DNA of 10,024 bases from an uncultured Anaeroplasma sp. (lineage in GTDB: Bacteria > Bacillota_I > Bacilli_A > Acholeplasmatales > Anaeroplasmataceae): positions 1-10,024 of the forward strand of contig CAKQBG010000062.1 of the NCBI GenBank assembly GCA_934216145.1. Direction: 5' to 3'. Below, piece by piece: positions 1-7,373 of the stretch. The position numbers were made by a program, and so were the translations under genes. Below the pieces are notes generated by a model. That model was not told where the DNA came from. It saw only the letters and a program-made list of their open reading frames with translations, and made no database searches. The stretch's first letter is position 1. Each line of letters begins with the position of its first letter.

Positions 1-609
1 TATTTCATATTCCCCATTAGGTGAATTAACTAATAATACTAAGCCTGTAGTATCAACTAAATCACCTAATTCATAATTAATATTTTTAGGTAATGTTTTT
101 ATTGATATATTAGTAGGAGTAATGATTTCTGATGAAACTGTATATATAATATCAATTGTAGTTGTGTCCATAAATATAGCTGTACCATTTGTTTTAACTA
201 TAATATTTATAGCATTTTGTTTTTTAAAAATATCAGTTAGATAAATATGAATTTTACCAGATAAATCATTAGTATAGCTAGATAATATTTCATTAGTTAA
301 TGAATAAATAGTTATATTAGTATTAGATGTTGGTTTTGTTATAAAAGGAATAACAAATTCTAAATTAGATATATTATCTAATGTATCCAGCATTAAATAA
401 GCCTTTAATTCATTAGAAGTAATATTAAGTGTAATGGAATCACCATTATAAGTAATATTATTAGTATTTAAATTAACAGTATTATTAAGTTTTACAGTAT
501 TAGATTCTAATGTATTTTGAGTAACAATAGTATTAGTATTAGTATTAGTAATATTTAAATTAGTATTTTTTAATGATTCTAAATATCTTTTAATTTTATT
601 TTGATCCAT
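1..609 (-). CDS. Partial Ig-like-domain protein, surface or phage structural type
   Basis: This reading frame is open for 203 codons from an ATG at 609 down to the left edge, so only the N-terminal part is present. The start is well supported: AAGGAG lies at 617-622, 7 nt before the ATG, inside the end of the preceding gene. The first 60 residues are rich in Asn and Thr and include a short (NT)n run coded by three copies of a hexanucleotide. The middle is beta-rich and weakly recalls DNRLRE-type carbohydrate-binding modules. From about residue 165 a segment with IKTLPKNINYELGD and then TGLVL fits the start of a bacterial Ig-like domain (Big_3 type), common in cell-surface and phage tail proteins. 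No signal peptide is visible, which favours a phage structural protein or non-classical export. It starts 14 nt inside the upstream holin-like gene, so the two are co-translated. Function is not known. Confidence 0.72.
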   Translation of the reverse strand, partial: MDQNKIKRYLESLKNTNLNITNTNTNTIVTQNTLESNTVKLNNTVNLNTNNITYNGDSITLNITSNELKAYLMLDTLDNISNLEFVIPFITKPTSNTNITIYSLTNEILSSYTNDLSGKIHIYLTDIFKKQNAINIIVKTNGTAIFMDTTTIDIIYTVSSEIITPTNISIKTLPKNINYELGDLVDTTGLVLLVNSPNGEYEI

Positions 610-940
610 TTTCTTTCTCCTTAGCATTAACATTTTTAGATAAAGATATAAGCTCTTCAATTTTAGAAGAAGCTTTTTCAATATCAAAATTAACCTTATT
701 ATCAATAGATAGCTGATTGAGCTTAGTTAAAACATATTCTTTCTTTTCTATTCCTGAATAATTAGTAAATTCTTCAGCTATTTTCATTAAATCAATAATG
801 GTATTATATAAATCATTTTCATCAATAATTTTTTTATTTAATTTCTTTGAATTAATGAATTTAAATAAAGATAAAGAGGTAGTAAATAATAAGCTTAATG
901 TAGTAGCTAGTAGAGATATTATTATTTTAATTTTATCCAT
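596..940 (-). CDS. Small single-span membrane protein, holin-like
   Basis: A 114-residue protein with one hydrophobic segment at about residues 5-28, then a charged, mostly helical tail. The layout, an N-terminal membrane span followed by a helical region with the motif GIEKKEYVLTKL (around residues 63-74), recalls phage holins of the LLH type (phage_holin_6_1), in which a similar GxEKKxYV stretch occurs; this is resemblance by eye, not a proven match. Holins form membrane lesions that release endolysin at the end of a phage cycle. The ATG at 940 has AAAGGA about 10 nt upstream. The stop overlaps the start of the Ig-like-domain gene by 14 nt, so the two form an operon reading out of the left edge. 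An alternative is a membrane anchor for a surface complex. The protein is AT-rich, Lys/Ile/Asn-rich like the rest of the window. Confidence 0.7.
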   Translation of the reverse strand: MDKIKIIISLLATTLSLLFTTSLSLFKFINSKKLNKKIIDENDLYNTIIDLMKIAEEFTNYSGIEKKEYVLTKLNQLSIDNKVNFDIEKASSKIEELISLSKNVNAKEKENGSK

Positions 941-985
941 TAAGTTAGATTCCTTTCTTTTATTCTAAAGATATATCTTAACTTA

Positions 986-991
986 ATTATA
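986..991 (-). promoter_or_regulatory. Possible -10 box for the holin-like operon
   Basis: TATAAT on the minus strand, about 45 nt upstream of the ATG at 940. The -35 position at 17 bp spacing (1009-1014) falls inside the arm of the perfect hairpin at 1008-1042 and is a poor match (AATAGA). An alternative is TTGTTA at 995-1000 with a weak -10 at 972-977. Either way the promoter lies beside the hairpin, which could act as an operator; that is inference. Confidence 0.3.
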
Positions 992-1007
992 TGATAACAA
1001 TAGATTT

Positions 1008-1042
1008 ATCTATTAAGGTGTGGTTTCCACACCTTAATAGAT
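1008..1042. repeat. Perfect 15-16 bp inverted repeat
   Basis: TCTATTAAGGTGTGG (1009-1023) and its exact complement (1027-1041) are separated by only TTT, with one more A-T pair outside. The stem is GC-richer than the surroundings. There is no T-run on either side, so a simple intrinsic terminator is unlikely. It lies between divergent units, just upstream of the holin-like operon, and could be a protein-binding operator, an mRNA-stabilising hairpin or a relic of a mobile element. Confidence 0.8.
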
Positions 1043-1156
1043 TTAAGTCAATAGAAAAAATATTATATATTATAGGAGATAGGCTATTTTGATTTTTTTT
1101 GATATCTTTTCTTTTGGTTTAGATGATTAAATTATTGCCATAATTGATGTGAACGC

Positions 1157-1185
1157 AAAATCTTGTTTAAAAATAAGATTTTTTT
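1157..1185 (+). terminator. Orphan intrinsic terminator
   Basis: AAAATCTT (1157-1164) pairs with AAGATTTT (1175-1182); the stem can grow inward with a G-U pair, and a run of seven T ends at 1185. It works best on the plus strand, yet no plus-strand gene precedes it in the window. It may end a short transcript begun near 1050-1075 or insulate the lyase promoter from read-through. Confidence 0.6.
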
Positions 1186-1289
1186 ATCATTATATAATCT
1201 TCTTTATTTGAACATATAGTTGTTTAAGAAATGCTTAATTATAATAATTATCTATTTTTAACAAATTATATTTATATCGAGATGTATAT

Positions 1290-1307
1290 TAAAAAAACGC
1301 TTTCTTA
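1290..1307. promoter_or_regulatory. cre-like site (CcpA operator candidate)
   Basis: The core AAAACGCTTTC at about 1294-1304 fits most of the catabolite-responsive element consensus WWTGNAARCGNWWWCAWW, including the central AARCG and WWWC, but lacks the outer TG and CA. It overlaps the -35 region of the pectate lyase promoter, where bound CcpA would block RNA polymerase. Catabolite repression of a pectinase is expected physiology; the site itself is imperfect. Confidence 0.42.
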
Positions 1308-1329
1308 TTTTAATAAATTATAGTATAAT
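1301..1329 (+). promoter_or_regulatory. Promoter of the pectate lyase gene
   Basis: A perfect TATAAT lies at 1324-1329, 24 nt before the start codon. The -35 hexamer at 17 bp spacing, TTTCTT (1301-1306), is poor, which is typical of promoters under positive control or of low basal strength. The predicted leader is short and includes GGAGG at 1344-1348. Confidence 0.6.
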
Positions 1330-1353
1330 GAATTCGATTTTTCGGAGGTTTTT

Positions 1354-3297
1354 ATGAAAAAGAAAAGAACTATTATTTTATTATCTATATTTATGGCAAC
1401 ATTAGCTGTATCATCATGTAATCAAAGTATAACTTCTAAGACAGTAAATAATACTAAAGATACTACAACAACTAATAAATTAACACCACCTTCAAGTACT
1501 AAGGTAAGTCAACCAACTAGTACAATAACTTCAAATCCTACATCATTTCCAACTAGTACTCCAACAACTACACCTAAGGATGAAGCATTAGAGTATCAAG
1601 GAGCTAGTGGTTATATATCTAATGATTTGGATGATTTTTCAAAATATCAAGGAACCGATGCCTATGTTGAGGTTACAACACCAACTGAGTTATTTAATGC
1701 TTTAATGGATGCGAAAATTGAATATACATCAGAAATTACAGAAAAGCTAGAAAATAATTATGTTGTTAGAAACAATGTAAGAAAGAATGAAAAAAATTGG
1801 ACGAGAGCTTTAACAAAGGGATTATATTTAAAGAATGGAGATAGCTTCGAAAAGATACCTGAGGATACTCCATGGGATCCTAATGATACTAATTATACTT
1901 CAGCAATGGTATATTATGAGGATTCTCCTTATGATGAGGTAAAATTCTCTCAAACACTTACAAAGGAAAGTAAGGTTCATGTTATTGAAATAAAGAATGA
2001 TTTGAATCTTGGTTATAATAAGCTAAGTAGTGATGATAAGAGTATTTCTATTGTTAATGCCTTTAGCTCTAAAAATGATTCTAATTATACAATGTCATCA
2101 ATGTATAAGGAAAATGGTATGTCTCAAATTGCGATTGAAAGAACAAATGATTTATTAATTTATTCTAAGAATGGCAGTAAAATAACTCATGGTGGCTTTA
2201 AGATTAATTATTGTAATAATATTGCAATTAGAAATCTTGAAATGGATGAAATGTGGCAATGGGAGGATACTAGTAAATCAACTATTAGTAAGGTTGGAGA
2301 TTATGATGCTTATGGATGGGCTTATTTAAAAATAGGCTTTAGTAATAATATTTGGATTGATCATATGACATTTGGTAAATCATTTGATGGACAAATTGAT
2401 GTTGCGAATCAATATTTCTCTACTGTTGGTACATATCAATACGCACCATATGGTACTGATGGTAGATCAGGTGTTCATATTTCTTGGTGTAAATTTACAG
2501 CAGGAAGTGATGATGAGGATGGTTACATTTCTAAAATGATGAAGGAGATAGAAGAGGACTATCAAAATCAAGGAAATAATTATTTATATTATAAAAAGCT
2601 AAGAGATAGTGGTATTTCCTATGAGGATATATTCTATGGAATAGCTATTCCTCAAAAGAAGGCATTCCTTGATGGTGATAATGGTAATGAATATAAATAT
2701 AATTTAAATTTAAATATTTCTATTGCTAACTGCTATTTCAAGAATATAGAGGATCGTCTTCCAAAGGTACGTGGTGGTAATGCTTATATGTATAATACAA
2801 TTATTGATAATTTTGAATATATTACCTATAGAGATAAGCTTAAGGCTTTAAATGTTCAAGCTTTAGTTCAACAGGTTAATTCCTCATGGAAGTGTGCACT
2901 TGTTAGTCAAGGAATAGTATGTGGTAATGGTGGTTCTGTAATGGCTGAGAATTGTATATTTAGAGGTATTCAATATTTATTAAAGGATAATGATTCATCT
3001 TTAACTAATAATTCAAATTATCCAAATGCTACTTATGATGGTGGATATAGAATTGTTAATTCAACATATCAATACACTTCAACATCTAATATAATAACAG
3101 ATTCAAAGAATATGCCAAATGATACTCCTGCTAAATTAAAGGAAGAGAACTTTAAATGGAATACAAATGATGGTAATAAGCCTTTTGACCCAGTATTATT
3201 AGGATTAGATGTCTTAGAGAATGAAATTCTATCAAGTAAATATAGAGCAGGCTCTATAAATAATATTTGTTTAGATTTATTGAAGGCTAAATATTAA
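1354..3297 (+). CDS. Pectate lyase, PL1 family, lipoprotein
   Basis: A 647-residue secreted lipoprotein that should cleave polygalacturonate by Ca-dependent beta-elimination outside the cell. A Lys/Arg-rich start, a hydrophobic core and the lipobox VSSC (residues 19-22) mark lipidation at Cys22. A Ser/Thr/Pro-rich tether follows to about residue 75. The body is a right-handed beta-helix: NIWIDH (332-337) is the PL1 vWiDH motif; Asp345 and Asp349 sit where PelC has calcium ligands Glu166 and Asp170; QKKAFLDG (434-441) carries the expected active-site lysine; RLPKVR (468-473) is the RxPxxR motif with catalytic Arg468. Residues about 383-433 form an insertion absent from PelC. The start has GGAGG 5 nt upstream. 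The gene stands alone between its promoter and terminator, with a cre-like site over the promoter suggesting sugar repression. Subfamily and exact substrate (pectate versus low-methyl pectin) cannot be told by eye. Confidence 0.93.
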   Translation: MKKKRTIILLSIFMATLAVSSCNQSITSKTVNNTKDTTTTNKLTPPSSTKVSQPTSTITSNPTSFPTSTPTTTPKDEALEYQGASGYISNDLDDFSKYQGTDAYVEVTTPTELFNALMDAKIEYTSEITEKLENNYVVRNNVRKNEKNWTRALTKGLYLKNGDSFEKIPEDTPWDPNDTNYTSAMVYYEDSPYDEVKFSQTLTKESKVHVIEIKNDLNLGYNKLSSDDKSISIVNAFSSKNDSNYTMSSMYKENGMSQIAIERTNDLLIYSKNGSKITHGGFKINYCNNIAIRNLEMDEMWQWEDTSKSTISKVGDYDAYGWAYLKIGFSNNIWIDHMTFGKSFDGQIDVANQYFSTVGTYQYAPYGTDGRSGVHISWCKFTAGSDDEDGYISKMMKEIEEDYQNQGNNYLYYKKLRDSGISYEDIFYGIAIPQKKAFLDGDNGNEYKYNLNLNISIANCYFKNIEDRLPKVRGGNAYMYNTIIDNFEYITYRDKLKALNVQALVQQVNSSWKCALVSQGIVCGNGGSVMAENCIFRGIQYLLKDNDSSLTNNSNYPNATYDGGYRIVNSTYQYTSTSNIITDSKNMPNDTPAKLKEENFKWNTNDGNKPFDPVLLGLDVLENEILSSKYRAGSINNICLDLLKAKY

Positions 3298-3334
3298 TAG
3301 TTTTATTAAGCTTTATAAATTAGAATAAAAATAT

Positions 3335-3390
3335 AAAATGGTTATCTAAATTATTTACTATAAATAAGTAAATTCAAGATAACCATTTTT
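3335..3390. terminator. Terminator of the pectate lyase gene, bidirectional
   Basis: AAAATGGTTATCT (3335-3347) pairs perfectly over 13 bp with 3377-3389, enclosing a smaller 7-bp hairpin (TTATTTA / TAAATAA, 3351-3367). Five T close the plus-strand copy. The minus strand is also followed by a T-rich tract, so it can back up the glutamate dehydrogenase terminator from the opposite side. Confidence 0.8.
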
Positions 3391-3394
3391 ATTG

Positions 3395-3430
3395 TTAAAA
3401 AGAAAATAGCCACGAAAATTCGCGGCTATT
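3395..3430 (-). terminator. Terminator of gdhA
   Basis: AATAGCC (3405-3411) pairs with GGCTATT (3424-3430), with an inner CGA/TCG stem. The single A-C mismatch in plus-strand RNA (3412 and 3423) becomes a G-U pair in minus-strand RNA, giving an unbroken stem followed by TTTTCTTTTT. Orientation therefore points to gdhA, whose stop is 19 nt before the hairpin. Confidence 0.82.
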
Positions 3431-3448
3431 ATTATTAAAATTATATTA

Positions 3449-4854
<1,406 letters not shown>

Positions 4855-5001
4855 TCAAAATTTGAAAGAAAATATAAAAAATAATTGAAAATTCAAATTA
4901 TAATTTTTTAAAAACGTTATTTTATAAGATAAATTCAAAAAAATGTAAAAAATCTAAATTTAATAAAATTAAACTATAGAATAATTATAAAATGGACAAA
5001 T

Positions 5002-5031
5002 AACCTCATAAATGATAAAATAATTGAGGTT
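5002..5031 (+). promoter_or_regulatory. Hairpin in the leader of the HAD phosphatase gene
   Basis: AACCTCA (5002-5008) pairs with TGAGGTT (5025-5031) over 7 bp with a 16-nt AT-rich loop. It ends 3 nt before the AGGAG ribosome binding site (5035-5039). It has no T-run, so it is not a terminator; it could protect the mRNA 5' end or tune initiation. I found no convincing -35/-10 pair for this unit in the 254-bp divergent intergenic region. Confidence 0.35.
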
Positions 5032-5046
5032 TATAGGAGTGTTATT

Positions 5047-5700
5047 ATGGTAGATACAGTTATATTTGATTTAGATGGTACTTTATTAAATACCTTAGAG
5101 GATTTAACAGCTGCGTTAAATTATTCATTAGATTTATATAATTATCCACATCTTGATTCTAATTCCACAAGAAAATATATAGGAAATGGAATAAGAAAGC
5201 TAATAGAAAGAGCTTCAAAGGATAATGAGGATAATCATTTAGATTTAATGTTTGAACGCTTTAAGGAATATTATATTAAGCATTGTGATGATTATACAAA
5301 TACTTATTCAGGAATTGATAGAGTTATTAGCTATTTAAAGAAAAGAAATATAAAGCTTGGAGTAGTATCTAATAAGGCTAAATATGCTTTAGAAATATTA
5401 GTTAATAATCATTTCCCTAATACCTTTAGTGTTGTTATTGGAGATGGAGAAGGACTTGAAAGAAAGCCATCAAGCCAACCAATCCTTAAAGCCATTGAAA
5501 GATTGAATTCAAAAAAAGAAAACACTATTTATATTGGAGATAGTGATGTTGATATTAAAACAATAAATAATACAGGCTGTTTAGGTATTATTGTAGCATA
5601 TGGCTATAGAGATAAAAATATATTAATAGAGAACAAGGCTATGAATCTTTGTGATTCAATTGATGAGCTTTTAGCTAAGTTAGGTGAATATTGTGGATAG
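5047..5700 (+). CDS. gph: HAD-family phosphatase, phosphoglycolate phosphatase-like
   Basis: A 217-residue cytosolic haloacid dehalogenase-type hydrolase of subfamily I. All four motifs are intact: DLDGT with nucleophile Asp8 and acid/base Asp10; Ser108 in VVSNK; Lys140 in RKP; and GDSDVD (164-169) with the Mg-binding acids Asp165 and Asp169. A helical cap lies between motifs I and II, about residues 16-85, as in Gph and PpaX. Such enzymes strip phosphate from phosphoglycolate, pyrophosphate or sugar phosphates; the substrate cannot be set from sequence, so gph is a best-fit name. The ATG is preceded by AGGAG (5035-5039) at 7 nt. The gene overlaps the following TRIC-type membrane gene, so both are co-translated. 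Confidence 0.88.
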   Translation: MVDTVIFDLDGTLLNTLEDLTAALNYSLDLYNYPHLDSNSTRKYIGNGIRKLIERASKDNEDNHLDLMFERFKEYYIKHCDDYTNTYSGIDRVISYLKKRNIKLGVVSNKAKYALEILVNNHFPNTFSVVIGDGEGLERKPSSQPILKAIERLNSKKENTIYIGDSDVDIKTINNTGCLGIIVAYGYRDKNILIENKAMNLCDSIDELLAKLGEYCG

Positions 5701-6349
5701 TATACAAATTATAATATTAATATTAGGTATTATAGGTACAATTGCTTTTTCTATTTCTGGTGCTTTAACATCAATAGAAAAGCATTTAGATTTATTTGGT
5801 GTATGTATATTAGGCGTAATTACTTCTTGTGGTGGTGGAGTATTGAGAGATACAATGCTTCATAAGGAAATAGTAATGTTTACTGAGTGGTGGTATCCTT
5901 TAATTTCACTTTGTACCTCATTATTAGTATTTCTTTTTATGTTTAAGCTTAGAAATTTCGAATGGGAAAATTCTAAAATATATCAAACAACCTATAATCT
6001 TGTTGATAGTTTAGGACTTGGAGCTTTTGTTGTTGTAGGGGCTAACTCTGCAATGAATACAGGAATTATTAATTGGTTTCCTATTATTTTCTATGCTGTT
6101 TTAACAGCAGTAGGAGGAGGCCTTTTAAGAGATATTTTTGTTTGTAAGATTCCGGATATCTTTAGAAAGCATATTTACGCTGTTGCGTCTATTATTGTTG
6201 CAGCATATCATTATATATTAATTCAAGCTGGGTGCATATACGCAATTAATGTTACATCTACAGTCATACTTATCGTTATTATTAGATATTTGGCATATCA
6301 TTATAAATTAAGTCTTCCTAAGATTAAACTTAAGGATGATAAAAATTAA
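5693..6349 (+). CDS. TRIC / UPF0126 family membrane protein
   Basis: An integral membrane protein of 218 residues with about seven hydrophobic spans (roughly 5-25, 34-50, 65-85, 103-120, 128-146, 158-177, 180-200). It is built from two repeats, each with the family signature: GGGVLRD (47-53) and GGGLLRD (141-147). This is the UPF0126/YicG family, the prokaryotic relatives of trimeric intracellular cation channels; studied archaeal and bacterial members conduct monovalent cations, while the role in this cell is unknown. I chose the GTG at 5693 because AGGTG at 5682-5686, part of the anti-SD-complementary AGGTGA, lies 6 nt upstream; a GTG at 5684 would add three residues but lacks a good ribosome site. 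The start overlaps the end of the phosphatase gene by 8 nt. No terminator follows before the methyltransferase promoter. Confidence 0.88.
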   Translation: MDSIQIIILILGIIGTIAFSISGALTSIEKHLDLFGVCILGVITSCGGGVLRDTMLHKEIVMFTEWWYPLISLCTSLLVFLFMFKLRNFEWENSKIYQTTYNLVDSLGLGAFVVVGANSAMNTGIINWFPIIFYAVLTAVGGGLLRDIFVCKIPDIFRKHIYAVASIIVAAYHYILIQAGCIYAINVTSTVILIVIIRYLAYHYKLSLPKIKLKDDKN

Positions 6350-6373
6350 TATCTTTTATTTTCCTATGAAACA

Positions 6374-6402
6374 TTTACAAAGAAAATTAAGTTTGGTATA
6401 AT
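6374..6402 (+). promoter_or_regulatory. Promoter of the methyltransferase-ackA operon
   Basis: TTTACA (6374-6379) and TATAAT (6397-6402) are 17 bp apart, and TG at 6394-6395 makes an extended -10. Transcription should begin near 6409, leaving a leader of only about 12 nt before the ATG at 6421. The strength fits the high demand for acetate kinase. Confidence 0.8.
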
Positions 6403-6420
6403 TATAAAGGGTGTTAATAT

Positions 6421-7359
6421 ATGCAGGATGTAAAGACTGAAAACTTAGAATTATTTTATGATTGTCTAGATAATTCAAATAATTACTTATACGAAAAATT
6501 TCATAAGCCCTATTTTGAATTAATTGAAATGACTGTTAAAAATATTCTAGCTGGAGAAATTTTAACTGATTTCGAAAACAAAGAGGATATCGCTCCACTT
6601 CAGGAAATTTACGACACTATTAAGGATGTTGATTTTAGTGTTGAGGATGTTCGTAAGGCTATGCAGGCTATTGTTCTACGTGGCTTTAAGGAAATGAAAA
6701 TTCCTAATGGAAATACTACTCCAGATACTATTGGTATTTTATTTGCATATTTAATCACTAAAGTATGTAAGGGTAAGGAATTATCAATATTAGATCCACT
6801 ATGTGGTACTGGTAATTTATTATTAACTATTTCTAATCATTTAGAGGCAAAATTAAACTTATTTGCCTGTGATAATGATGTTTGGATGACAAAAATAACA
6901 GCTTTAACTGCTGATTTATTGTCTACAAATGTTGAAATTTATTTACAGGATACAATGAATTTATCTTTAGCAAATATGGACGCAATTGTATTTGATATGC
7001 CTCATTGGGAGAATTCAAATGAATATTTTCCATATAAAGCTATTCTTCATTATAGAGATATTCTTAAAGATGAAGGAATTATGATTGGTTTAGTAGAGAA
7101 TGATTTCTTTTCTTATGATAAGGATAAGAAATTTAAGGATAGCTTACTTACTGATATGTCTATTTTAGGCTTGATTGAGCTTCCAGATGAGATGTTTAAA
7201 TTTTCTAAGCCTAAATTAATTATTGTTCTTCAAAAGAAACTTTTGGAGGATAAGAAGTGTTTTATGGTCAAACTACCAAGCTTTACTGACGTTAAAGCCT
7301 TTAATGAGTCTTTAATAGATATTGAGGCGTGGTTTGAAAAAAATAATTATAATAAATAA
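6421..7359 (+). CDS. ytxK: Class I SAM-dependent methyltransferase, YtxK-like
   Basis: A 312-residue cytosolic protein with an N-terminal helical region (about 1-95) and a Rossmann methyltransferase fold related to N6-adenine methylases. TPD (100-102) opens the conserved TPDxIG segment; DPLCGTGN (125-132) is the SAM-binding motif I; the acid after the next strand is Asp151. At the catalytic motif IV, where DNA adenine methylases have D/N-P-P-Y/F, this protein has DMPH (192-195), so an ordinary DNA adenine reaction is doubtful. YtxK-type proteins vary here, and their substrate is unknown. The gene sits 14 nt before ackA, an arrangement known in Bacillus and streptococci. AAAGG at 6406-6410 lies 10 nt before the ATG, at the very 5' end of the predicted transcript. 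The name rests on fold plus synteny. Confidence 0.83.
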   Translation: MQDVKTENLELFYDCLDNSNNYLYEKFHKPYFELIEMTVKNILAGEILTDFENKEDIAPLQEIYDTIKDVDFSVEDVRKAMQAIVLRGFKEMKIPNGNTTPDTIGILFAYLITKVCKGKELSILDPLCGTGNLLLTISNHLEAKLNLFACDNDVWMTKITALTADLLSTNVEIYLQDTMNLSLANMDAIVFDMPHWENSNEYFPYKAILHYRDILKDEGIMIGLVENDFFSYDKDKKFKDSLLTDMSILGLIELPDEMFKFSKPKLIIVLQKKLLEDKKCFMVKLPSFTDVKAFNESLIDIEAWFEKNNYNK

Positions 7360-7373
7360 GTGAGGAATTTAAA

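Larger units (their letters stand above)
1043..1353. other. Gene-free stretch upstream of the pectate lyase
   Basis: No convincing protein gene is present here. The stretch is extremely AT-rich. It holds an AGGAGA Shine-Dalgarno-like site at 1074-1079 followed by only a 13-codon TTG frame (1089-1130), then the orphan terminator at 1157-1185, and the promoter region of the pectate lyase at its right end. Confidence 0.6.

Noticed and set aside
529..560. Tandem AGTATT repeats as the start of a CRISPR-like or iteron array
   Set aside because: The unit is only 6 bp, there are three copies without spacers, and the repeat is in frame within a coding sequence.
1089..1130. 13-codon TTG frame after an AGGAGA site
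   Set aside because: It is too short, starts at TTG and is mostly Phe/Ile/Asp from T-rich DNA; not reported as a gene, only noted as part of a possible short transcript.
6366..6378. TGAAACATTTACA as a cre site for the ytxK-ackA operon
   Set aside because: It lacks the central CG and is one base shorter than the consensus; the right part is simply the -35 box.
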